This document shows, in pieces, positions 1-5,966 of a stretch of 8,592 bases of DNA. The stretch's first letter is position 1; each line of letters starts with the position of its first letter. The notes beneath the pieces were generated by a model. It did not search any database. It saw only the letters and a program-made list of their open reading frames with translations, and was not told where the DNA came from. Made by a program: the position numbers and the translations under genes. The stretch comes from an uncultured Chitinophagales bacterium. GTDB taxonomy: Bacteria; Bacteroidota; Bacteroidia; Chitinophagales; Chitinophagaceae. The stretch lies in assembly GCA_946886475.1 (NCBI GenBank), contig CAMPIQ010000152.1, positions 1 to 8,592 of the forward strand. The letters are read 5' to 3'.

Positions 1-78
1 GTTTTGGGGCTGATGATATATAAAATGATAAAAGCAACTTCCAAAAGAAAACAGGATATTGATGAAAGGAAAACTTAA
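1..78 (+). CDS. 3' end of an upstream gene, possibly AtpZ-like membrane protein (partial)
   Basis: Frame 1 is open from the first base to a TAA at 76-78, while the other two forward frames close within about 20 nt. It gives 25 residues, a hydrophobic stretch (VLGLMIYKMI) followed by a basic, polar tail (KATSKRKQDIDERKT). That is what the last transmembrane helix and cytosolic end of a small membrane protein look like. It overlaps the next gene by 17 nt, so the two would be translationally coupled. In Bacteroidota a small AtpZ-type protein often precedes an AtpI-like four-helix protein, which fits the next gene, but this fragment is too short to prove family membership. It could also be a chance open frame. 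Confidence 0.45.
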   Translation, partial: VLGLMIYKMIKATSKRKQDIDERKT

Positions 79-460
79 AGGGTTTATGCCCGTTCTTATA
101 TTGTTTGTTATATTGAATGTGATTTTTGTTGTTGGAAGAAACGCTTTGGAAAATTGGGGCGCAGACCAGGAAACCCTGATTGCCGGCAATGCCATTTTGT
201 TTGTTTTCACCCTTATTTCATTTCTTGTTGCGCTGAGGGGGTTGCATAACCCTAATCCAAATGTTTTCATGAGAACTGTGATGGGAAGTATTATGTTGAA
301 GATGTTTCTGATAGTGATTGCAGCATTCGTATACATTTCCATTTACAGGAAGGACATCAATAAACCGGCATTGTTTACCTGCATGGGTCTTTACCTGGTT
401 TATACTTTTCTTGAGGTAAGTGGTTTAATGAAGATGTTGAAGCAAAAGACCCATGGCTAA
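62..460 (+). CDS. small four-helix integral membrane protein, AtpI-like in layout
   Basis: The protein is 132 aa and very hydrophobic. Four membrane segments are visible at about residues 8-26, 40-59, 77-94 and 102-122, with short charged loops and a basic C-terminus (KMLKQKTHG). The third helix begins with R-x-V-x-G-x-x-x-L-K, resembling the segment of AtpI/UncI-type ATP-synthase accessory proteins. I infer an AtpI-like protein, but no atp structural genes follow here, so this rests on topology only. The ATG at 62 is chosen over the in-frame TTG at 59 because AGGA at 53-56 lies 5 nt upstream of it. It overlaps the upstream fragment and, by 8 nt, the SprT-like gene, which suggests one transcription unit. 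Confidence 0.75.
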   Translation: MKGKLKGFMPVLILFVILNVIFVVGRNALENWGADQETLIAGNAILFVFTLISFLVALRGLHNPNPNVFMRTVMGSIMLKMFLIVIAAFVYISIYRKDINKPALFTCMGLYLVYTFLEVSGLMKMLKQKTHG

Positions 461-1079
461 AAAGGAAGCACACATTTCTGCTTTGCAGGATTATTTGCCT
501 GCAGGAACTTTTGATCCTGTATTGGCCTATTTGCAACAACATCATGTACATCTTACGGTAGCCAGGGAAAGAAGATCTGTATTGGGCGACTACAGGCACC
601 GGATGCTGGATAAGAACCACCGCATCAGTGTGAATGGAAATCTTAATCAATATGCCTTTCTTGTAACCCTGCTGCATGAACTGGCCCACCTTTTAACTTT
701 TGAAAAGTTTGGTAACCGCGTTGCTGCACATGGAAAGGAATGGAAAAATGTATTTGCACAATTACTGGCACAGTTCATTGAGCATAACGTATTCCCTGCC
801 GATATCAAATCTACTTTATTGAAATCCCTGCACGATCCTGCTGCATCCAGTTGTGCAGATGAGGATCTGATGCGCGTGCTCAGGACTTACGATGAAAAGA
901 AATCGAACCTGGTATTTGTTGAAACCGTTGCAGAAGGATCTTTGTTTAAAACACACGATGGAAAAATTTTCAGGAAGGGCGAAAAGGTGAGAAAGAGATT
1001 TAAATGTGTGGAGGTTAAAACAAAAAGACTTTATCTATTTAGTCCGGTGTATGAAGTAGAGCAGACCCCTGAACAATAA
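453..1079 (+). CDS. SprT-like domain protein (zinc metalloprotease fold)
   Basis: A 208-aa protein. Residues 71-79 carry the zincin signature in the context VTLLHELAH, with H75, E76 and H79. The third ligand is H93 in the following HGKEW block (residues 93-97), the spacing seen in SprT/Spartan-type domains. The usual C-terminal zinc ribbon with two CxxC pairs is not present: only C134 and C185 occur. The tail (about 150-203) instead looks like beta strands, ending KRFKCVEVKTKRLYLFSPVYEVE, probably a degenerate relative of that ribbon. Eukaryotic Spartan cleaves DNA-protein crosslinks, but the role of the short bacterial proteins is poorly known, so no substrate is claimed. The start ATG lies inside the end of the upstream gene (8-nt overlap) and has no clear Shine-Dalgarno, which points to coupling. 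Confidence 0.88.
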   Translation: MAKKEAHISALQDYLPAGTFDPVLAYLQQHHVHLTVARERRSVLGDYRHRMLDKNHRISVNGNLNQYAFLVTLLHELAHLLTFEKFGNRVAAHGKEWKNVFAQLLAQFIEHNVFPADIKSTLLKSLHDPAASSCADEDLMRVLRTYDEKKSNLVFVETVAEGSLFKTHDGKIFRKGEKVRKRFKCVEVKTKRLYLFSPVYEVEQTPEQ

Positions 1080-1604
1080 CTATTGGCCAATGTATTTCAG
1101 CATCCATTTTTCGCAACCGAAATGTCCTGAGTTTCCCATGGGGCCATTCAGGTATTCGAATCCAAATTTCTCATAGGTTTTCAATGCTTTTTCCAGTTCA
1201 GGCATGCTTTCGAGATAAATATTTGAAAATCCTTTTTCTTTAGCCGTATCAATACAGGTTTGAATAAGCCTGCTGCCTAATCCTATGCCCCTGGCCTGCG
1301 GCAACAAATACATTTTTACTAGCTCACATGTATCATCAGGCAAACCTTCTGTTGGATAGATACCGCCACCGCCCATTAATTGTCCCTGATATTCTGCCAC
1401 GAAGTATTGTGACAGGGGTTCCGAATTGAATATTTCGAAAAGATGATCAGTTGATTCGTCATAATAAACGGTACCCGGATGATCGGCGCCAAATTCTTTC
1501 AGCGTGGATCTGATGATGCCGGCCAGCGCAGCATTGTCTTTCTTTTGGATATACCTGATTTCAATATTTTCAGGTGAAAGATGGAACTCAGAGTTGTTTT
1601 GCAT
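1080..1604 (-). CDS. GNAT family N-acetyltransferase
   Basis: A 174-aa protein with a full GNAT fold. The acetyl-CoA-binding motif A is visible as QARGIGLG (residues 103-110), matching Q/R-x-x-G-x-G/A, preceded by the beta4 strand ELVKMYLLP. The C-terminal alpha4/beta6 segment is KTYEKFGFEYLNGP (about 142-155). Such enzymes move an acetyl group from acetyl-CoA to an amine, but the acceptor cannot be read from the sequence. I chose the ATG at 1604 rather than the in-frame TTG at 1616: AGGA lies just upstream of the ATG and the extra residues look unconserved. The gene meets the SprT-like gene tail to tail with no base between the stops. Upstream is a long gene-poor region, so it is probably transcribed alone. 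Confidence 0.9.
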   Translation of the reverse strand: MQNNSEFHLSPENIEIRYIQKKDNAALAGIIRSTLKEFGADHPGTVYYDESTDHLFEIFNSEPLSQYFVAEYQGQLMGGGGIYPTEGLPDDTCELVKMYLLPQARGIGLGSRLIQTCIDTAKEKGFSNIYLESMPELEKALKTYEKFGFEYLNGPMGNSGHFGCEKWMLKYIGQ

Positions 1605-1832
1605 GATCCTGGTCAACTTATAATAACAAAGTAAGTGATATTAAGTATTCTGGTTTAAAATTTGTTCGTAGGCACGCATCATAATACACCAGGGTCATTG
1701 CAGATAATATGAAGTTGATGATATTTGATATTGTTGGCCTATGAAAAACAAATCCAATACGTGAAAAGACCATAACAATACCAGTGAAAAACCAAAGAAC
1801 ACAAGCCAGGTTCTCAACGCCTGACAATTTTT

Positions 1833-1851
1833 ACCCCGCAACTTGCGGGGT
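1833..1851. terminator. GC-rich hairpin, possible weak bidirectional terminator or REP-like remnant
   Basis: ACCCCGCAA and TTGCGGGGT form a perfect inverted repeat around one base; realistically this is a 7-bp GC-rich stem with a 5-nt loop. It is flanked by ATTTTT on the left and ATTTTGTT on the right. The T-tracts are interrupted, and no plus-strand gene ends nearby, so termination is uncertain. Such isolated GC-rich hairpins in AT-rich spacers can also be repetitive-element remnants. Confidence 0.4.
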
Positions 1852-1966
1852 ATTTTGTTAAATTTTGTTAGGATTAACTGTATCCCTTCAGATTGTATAT
1901 GGCCAGGTAAGCCCGGCAAATCCTTCACGGGTCACCATTACAGAGCAATTGAATCTGAATGTTAGA

Positions 1967-1994
1967 TTTTGCATTTTACATTTTGCATTTTTCA
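1967..1994. repeat. four tandem degenerate 7-mers (TTTTGCA type)
   Basis: Four consecutive units read TTTTGCA, TTTTACA, TTTTGCA and TTTTTCA. The pattern is an exact 7-nt period with one or two changed bases per unit. It lies in the gene-poor spacer and is most simply slippage-derived low-complexity sequence. Confidence 0.7.
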
Positions 1995-2104
1995 GTCATA
2001 TAGATAAGTAATTCCTTTATCACCGGTTAAATTTATCAGTTACAATATGGAATTATCCCGCCTTTATTCATTTATTGCCCTTCCTGCATTGCATCTTTAC
2101 ACCG

Positions 2105-2174
2105 CTAAGAAAAACCAAAATCCTAAATCCGGATCTTAAGAAAACCATTTTAAAATCCAGACCTTAGAAAACCA
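2105..2174. repeat. three degenerate direct repeats with ~29-nt period
   Basis: CTAAGAAAAACCA (2105-2117), CTTAAGAAAACCA (2135-2147) and CTTAGAAAACCA (2163-2174) are spaced 30 and 28 nt apart. Each is followed within a few bases by an AATCC word (at about 2119-2123, 2154-2158 and 2179-2183). They could be decayed tandem duplications or a row of binding sites upstream of the ATP-grasp gene; nothing in the sequence decides between these. Confidence 0.55.
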
Positions 2175-2200
2175 GTCAATCCAATCCTTTCGAAAGTCCA

Positions 2201-2244
2201 CAGGCGTCTGACCCTTTGAAAAAGCAAACTCATAACTGCGCCTG
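2201..2244 (+). other. stem-loop just before the terminator, candidate structured leader
   Basis: CAGGCG (2201-2206) pairs perfectly with CGCCTG (2239-2244). Inside the 32-nt loop a smaller TTTG/CAAA pairing closes around AAAAAG. Eight nucleotides further on comes the terminator stem at 2253. Stem-loop plus terminator plus nearby start codon is the layout of an attenuated leader or of the 3' part of a small RNA. I do not recognise it as a known riboswitch class. Confidence 0.35.
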
Positions 2245-2252
2245 AACGAATT

Positions 2253-2282
2253 AATCCCGGTGTTTTCACCGGGATTTTTTTT
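2253..2282 (+). terminator. strong intrinsic terminator upstream of the ATP-grasp gene
   Basis: AATCCCGGTG (2253-2262) and CACCGGGATT (2267-2276) form a perfect 10-bp stem with a TTTT loop. A run of Ts continues from 2275 to 2282. It points along the plus strand, yet no plus-strand gene ends upstream within 1.1 kb (the nearest is the SprT-like gene at 1079). It stands 41 nt before the ATG of the next gene. Confidence 0.85.
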
Positions 2283-2295
2283 GCCTGTTTGCCTG
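2280..2295. repeat. 8-bp tandem duplication (TTTGCCTG twice)
   Basis: TTTGCCTG occurs at 2280-2287 and again at 2288-2295, starting inside the terminator T-tract. It is a short exact duplication in the leader of the ATP-grasp gene. Confidence 0.7.
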
Positions 2296-2310
2296 TTCAA
2301 CTTAACTTGA
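2281..2310 (+). promoter_or_regulatory. weak candidate promoter for the ATP-grasp gene
   Basis: TTG at 2281-2283 and TAACTTGA at 2303-2310 are separated by exactly 19 nt, the common Bacteroidota spacing for TTG-N19-TAnnTTTG. The second box departs from consensus at its last two positions, so this is tentative. If real, the gene starts downstream of the terminator and would not be attenuated by it. Confidence 0.25.
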
Positions 2311-2323
2311 TTCAAATTGAACC

Positions 2324-3517
2324 ATGGTTCCGGCATTAAGAGAGCAATACAATAAAGAATTTTCGGTTGAGAAGTACCAGGCCTATGTAAAGGAACTTTC
2401 AGAACTTTTTCCTGGGCATCTGGAATTCAGGGTGGCAGAAACCCCTGTTTTTGTTCCTGAATTTTTTAAGGAGAAAATTCTTTCGGCCTGCGAAACCATT
2501 ATTGATGTGATCACCCGGCCGGAATATAAAATGCAGAGTGACAAAGCCATTCCTGCCCATCTTCGCGTGCCGGAAGAAAATGATTTTCCGCATTGCATAG
2601 CTTTTGATTTTGGTGTATGCAGGAATGAAGAGGGAGAACTGGAACCCCAGATGATAGAAATGCAGGGATTCCCATCGCTTTTTGCCTGGCAGGTGTTACT
2701 TCCTGAAGTGCATGCCCGTCATTTTGAACATCCTGAGGGCTGGGATGTTTACCTGAATGGATTTGATAAGCATGCATACGTCTCAGTTTTAAAAAATACG
2801 ATCATTGCCGGTGAGCATCCTGAAAATGTAATTCTGCTCGAGGTTTTTCCGCACCAGCAAAAAACAAAGGTTGATTTTTATGCTACGGAAAAATTACTGG
2901 GCATTAAAACAGTTTGCCTTACCGAGGTCATACAGGAGGGCAGGCAATTATTTTATCTGAACAACGGGAAAAAAACAAGGATCAACAGGATCTATAACCG
3001 GGTGATCTTCGATGATCTTTTTCAACAACCAAAGGAAGTGCAGGAGAAGGGAAAATTATTCCAGATGGAACTCGATCTTACCTGGGTGCCGCACCCCAAC
3101 TGGTTTTACAGGTTAAGTAAATACACACTGCCTTTTATCAGGCATCCCTATGTTCCTGAAACGCATTTCCTGGATAAGAAGCAACTGCCTGCAGATCTGG
3201 AGAACTATGTAGTGAAGCCTTTATATTCTTTTGCCGGGCAGGGTGTGATCATTGATGTAACGAAAGAGGAAGTTGAACAGATCAGCGACCCTGAAAACTG
3301 GATCATTCAAAAAAAGGTTCAATATGCAGAGGCAATAGAAACGCCTGGCGAGCCGGCCAAGGTTGAGATCAGGATCTTTTATTTCTGGCAGGATGGTGCC
3401 TTGCGCCCTGTACCTGCAAGTAATCTATCCCGGTTAAGCAAGGGAAAAATGATTGGTGTGAGATACAATAAGGACAAAGACTGGGTGGGCGGAAGCTTTT
3501 GCCTCTTTCCACAGTGA
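2324..3517 (+). CDS. ATP-grasp-like protein of unknown substrate
   Basis: A 397-aa soluble protein without signal peptide or membrane segments. The C-terminal third has ATP-grasp features. These are the nucleotide-binding lysine in YVVKPL (K298), a small flexible glycine-containing loop SFAGQG (302-307), the strand WIIQKKVQYAEAI (326-338), and a metal-binding candidate region with VEIR (347-350) and NLSR (367-370). ATP-grasp enzymes form amide or similar bonds through an acyl-phosphate, but the N-terminal two thirds (about 1-250) match no substrate-specific family I recognise. It includes an acidic segment EPQMIEMQGFPSLFAWQ (107-123) that may belong to the active site. The ATG at 2324 lacks a Shine-Dalgarno site, as is usual in this phylum. 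The gene stands alone, downstream of a terminator, and faces the TonB receptor gene across a 63-nt gap. Confidence 0.7.
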   Translation: MVPALREQYNKEFSVEKYQAYVKELSELFPGHLEFRVAETPVFVPEFFKEKILSACETIIDVITRPEYKMQSDKAIPAHLRVPEENDFPHCIAFDFGVCRNEEGELEPQMIEMQGFPSLFAWQVLLPEVHARHFEHPEGWDVYLNGFDKHAYVSVLKNTIIAGEHPENVILLEVFPHQQKTKVDFYATEKLLGIKTVCLTEVIQEGRQLFYLNNGKKTRINRIYNRVIFDDLFQQPKEVQEKGKLFQMELDLTWVPHPNWFYRLSKYTLPFIRHPYVPETHFLDKKQLPADLENYVVKPLYSFAGQGVIIDVTKEEVEQISDPENWIIQKKVQYAEAIETPGEPAKVEIRIFYFWQDGALRPVPASNLSRLSKGKMIGVRYNKDKDWVGGSFCLFPQ

Positions 3518-3580
3518 TATTTATTTAAACCAGTTAGAATAAGAAGAGATGGTGTAAAACTATTTATCCTGCTTCATTCA

Positions 3581-5872
3581 TCATTGTCTGACCTTGAAAC
3601 GCACTCCAAAAAATACCCGCAGGCCCTGATTGGGGGCATATATATAAGTGGGATCAAAACTTAAGGCATAGGGATTTTCTGCGGTTGACATTATTTTCCC
3701 ATTCGCATCATATTCCACTTTCTTATCAAATGGATCATGGGTTCTTGCAATAATGAAAGGATTGTTTTTTGCAGGAGTCCAGTTCAACAGGTTTTTTATA
3801 CCTGCAAACAATTCTATTTTTTGGGAGATCCATTTTGTTGCCTGTATATTTTGAATACTCCAGACCGGAGATTGTTTTTTCCTTGGATCAAGGGGAGAGA
3901 TCAATGGCAATAGCATTGGTCCGTAAATATTACCGGTATAATCGAAAGTTAAACCATTTTGGGGCAGGGTATAGGTTACTGACCAGGTGCCGCTCCAGCT
4001 CTCGGTGAGCAGGGGTGTTGAATGGATTTTTTTGTTATTAATGGTCTCCACTTTTGCTACATCCTGAACCGTGATGCCAAACAACCCTTTCCATCTTTGT
4101 TTGATATGTGATTCAATATTGATGGTAAAACCTTTTGAAATGGCGTGTCCGTTCAGATTATTATAAATGATCTTGTTTGGATCTGTTGCATAATCTGCAA
4201 ATATCTGGTTGTGGAAATAGGAATACCAGGCCGACAGGTCAAGGGTCACAGGCCATGAATGTGCGCCCAGCTGATGCACATAATTTACATTGATATTATA
4301 ACTTTTTTCAGGTTTTAGTTTTTCCCTTATTTCCACTACTCTGGCTCCTGTGAGTGCAGCGTGATCTTCTGTGAAAATATTCACTACCCTGAAACCGGTT
4401 CCTGCATTCAGCCTGAGAACCTGTTTGTTGTTCATGCTCCACTTCCAGGCAATCCGTGGTGTGATAATGGATTTATGTGCATGGTGATGATCGTAGCGCA
4501 ATCCAACTAATAAAGTGTGATGGGAATTTAATTTCCATTCATCCTGGCCGAATATGCCAGGCAGAAAATACTGGTCAGGAATATTTTTTCCGGTAAGTGT
4601 ATCCGTTGTGGCGGTAGAATTATCATCATAATAATTATAACGGCCCGAAAGTCCGAATAATAAATTGTGGTGTTTTTTATTAATGTCCCATAACAATTGT
4701 CCAAACATGATCTTTTGACGCGCCATATAAGGCGTGATGCCATAATATGAATCCTGTTCATGACCGGTGGCTGAAAAGGAAAAATGCATGCTTTGTTTTA
4801 TGGGCAACTGGTAATTTCCTATCAACTCCCATCTTTTTGTGTAAATGCTTTCACCATAGATACTATCAGTGCCCCTGAAGTTTTCATTCCATCTCATATC
4901 ACCACCCCACCGGTTCTCATAAAAATATCTTCCTGCAAGAGAGAGTACCCTGTTTTTGTCTCTTTCCAGACTCCACTTATTGAAAAGGCTGATCCTGTGC
5001 TGCAGGGTAACATCAGTAAAGGCATCCTGATTCTTGTCGTATGGTTTTGTGTAATTAAAATAATTGATGCCAAGAAGCGCGTGCCAGTTTTTTAATTTCC
5101 ACTTCAACCCAAGGTCAGTCGTGATCTCTTTCCAGTTTGTGCCCATTACACTGGCAGAAAATGCAGGCGCTTTCTTTGGCGATCTGGTTATAATATTGAT
5201 CAATCCTCCAATGGCTTCTGAGCCATACAATCCTGAAGCAGGCCCTTTTACTATTTCAACTCTTTCTATTAATTCTGAGGGTATGCCAAATAAGCCATAA
5301 ACCGAAGACAGGCTGCTTACAATAGGCATTCCATCGATGGTGACCATGGTATAAGGACCTTCAAGACCGTTGATATGGATATCTCCGGTATTGCATACAC
5401 TGCAATTGATCTGAGGCCTTACGCCGTTTACATTTTGAAGTGATTCGAATATGCTGGGAGATGGATTTTTTTTAAAAAATGCAGGGCTATACACTTCAAC
5501 GGCTATCGGGCTTTCCAGTTTCTTCATTGGCTTCATTGTACCGGTAATAACAATGGCATCAAGGGAAGAAGCATGTGGACTCAATTCAACAATGATCTCC
5601 TTTATGTCATTATTCCCGATCACAACCATATTATGATAGGGCTCAAAACCTGTCATGCTGATATGAAGCAGGTGTTTTCCCGGCTTCACTGATTCAAATA
5701 AAAAATTTCCTGCAGAATCTGTAATGGTATGTTGTTTCTGAAAAGATACCGTGGCAGAAGCTGCATATTGGTCACCATTCTTTACTATCCCTTTTAGCTG
5801 GCTTTGCGAATAAACCAGTTGATTAAAAGCCAACAGCAACAACACTATGATAATTTTAGCGAGCCAGTACAT
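3581..5872 (-). CDS. TonB-dependent outer-membrane receptor with a CxxC plug, probable metal uptake
   Basis: A 763-aa, full-length receptor. Residues 1-22 form a signal peptide (hydrophobic IIIVLLLLAF, cleavage near VYSQ). Residues about 26-97 are a carboxypeptidase-regulatory-like beta-sandwich common in Bacteroidota receptors. LDAIVITGTM (104-113) leads into the plug (about 118-232), which ends in the classic block EIVKGPASGLYGSEAIGGLINIITR (206-230 region). The barrel fills the rest and ends in an aromatic strand. The plug contains NCSVCNTGD, with C157 and C160, unusual for this position in the family and able to bind a soft metal or form a disulfide. From memory, receptors with this plug often sit near HMA-domain genes, as here; the substrate is therefore inferred to be a metal such as copper, not shown. 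The gene is divergent from a DtxR-type regulator with a shared palindrome. Confidence 0.92.
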   Translation of the reverse strand: MYWLAKIIIVLLLLAFNQLVYSQSQLKGIVKNGDQYAASATVSFQKQHTITDSAGNFLFESVKPGKHLLHISMTGFEPYHNMVVIGNNDIKEIIVELSPHASSLDAIVITGTMKPMKKLESPIAVEVYSPAFFKKNPSPSIFESLQNVNGVRPQINCSVCNTGDIHINGLEGPYTMVTIDGMPIVSSLSSVYGLFGIPSELIERVEIVKGPASGLYGSEAIGGLINIITRSPKKAPAFSASVMGTNWKEITTDLGLKWKLKNWHALLGINYFNYTKPYDKNQDAFTDVTLQHRISLFNKWSLERDKNRVLSLAGRYFYENRWGGDMRWNENFRGTDSIYGESIYTKRWELIGNYQLPIKQSMHFSFSATGHEQDSYYGITPYMARQKIMFGQLLWDINKKHHNLLFGLSGRYNYYDDNSTATTDTLTGKNIPDQYFLPGIFGQDEWKLNSHHTLLVGLRYDHHHAHKSIITPRIAWKWSMNNKQVLRLNAGTGFRVVNIFTEDHAALTGARVVEIREKLKPEKSYNINVNYVHQLGAHSWPVTLDLSAWYSYFHNQIFADYATDPNKIIYNNLNGHAISKGFTINIESHIKQRWKGLFGITVQDVAKVETINNKKIHSTPLLTESWSGTWSVTYTLPQNGLTFDYTGNIYGPMLLPLISPLDPRKKQSPVWSIQNIQATKWISQKIELFAGIKNLLNWTPAKNNPFIIARTHDPFDKKVEYDANGKIMSTAENPYALSFDPTYIYAPNQGLRVFFGVRFKVRQ

Positions 5873-5879
5873 ATGGCAT

Positions 5880-5907
5880 CAAAAATAATAAATATTTGAA
5901 AATCCAA
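5880..5907 (-). promoter_or_regulatory. candidate promoter of the TonB receptor gene
   Basis: On the minus strand TATTTTTG (5887-5880) fits the Bacteroidota -7 box TAnnTTTG exactly, and a TTG lies at 5907-5905, 17 nt upstream. The ATG at 5872 begins only 7 nt after the box, so the transcript would be nearly leaderless. Confidence 0.5.
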
Positions 5908-5916
5908 AGAAAATTT

Positions 5917-5932
5917 ATTTGGTATACCAAAT
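5917..5932. promoter_or_regulatory. 16-bp perfect palindrome, likely operator of the DtxR-type regulator
   Basis: ATTTGGTATACCAAAT is its own reverse complement over all 16 bases. It lies between the divergent receptor and regulator genes, close to where the -33 boxes of both would be. Its size, AT-rich flanks and symmetric core are like the operators of MntR/DtxR dimers. Binding here could control both genes at once, including autoregulation (inference). Confidence 0.65.
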
Positions 5933-5955
5933 TTTTTATTGCTGGCTTTCCTTTT

Positions 5956-5963
5956 TATTTTTG
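5956..5963 (+). promoter_or_regulatory. candidate -7 box of the regulator gene
   Basis: TATTTTTG matches TAnnTTTG exactly and ends 3 nt before the ATG at 5967, implying a leaderless or nearly leaderless mRNA. No TTG lies at 19 nt; the nearest (5939-5941) is 14 nt away, so the -33 part is weak. Confidence 0.4.
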
Positions 5964-5966
5964 TTC

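Larger units (their letters stand above)
1605..2323. other. 719-nt gene-poor intergenic region
   Basis: I see no convincing protein gene here on either strand, and no tRNA-like T-loop or other familiar RNA. Open frames at 1618-1827 and 1695-1928 (minus) overlap each other, and the first begins with TTG; the second runs through a GC-rich hairpin. The region is AT-rich and holds low-complexity repeats (1967-1994, 2105-2174), a hairpin (1833-1851), a 6-bp stem (2201-2244) and a strong terminator (2253-2282). It separates the minus-strand GNAT gene from the plus-strand ATP-grasp gene, so it should contain the promoters of both. Confidence 0.7.

Noticed and set aside
1618..1827. 69-aa hydrophobic open frame on the minus strand
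   Set aside because: It starts with TTG, lacks an SD, ends in low-complexity residues, and overlaps another hydrophobic frame. AT-rich spacer DNA easily gives such frames.
1695..1928. 77-aa open frame on the minus strand
   Set aside because: It reads straight through the GC-rich hairpin at 1833-1851 and has no recognisable domain.
1967..2180. CRISPR-like array
   Set aside because: The repeats are short, degenerate and without unique spacers of constant length, and no cas genes are present.
2136..2336. 66-aa open frame on the minus strand
   Set aside because: It covers the terminator and leader of the ATP-grasp gene and its residues come from the repeats.
5919..5966. N-terminal extension of the regulator from a TTG at 5919
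   Set aside because: It would place the start codon inside the palindromic operator and add a hydrophobic stretch not expected in DtxR proteins.
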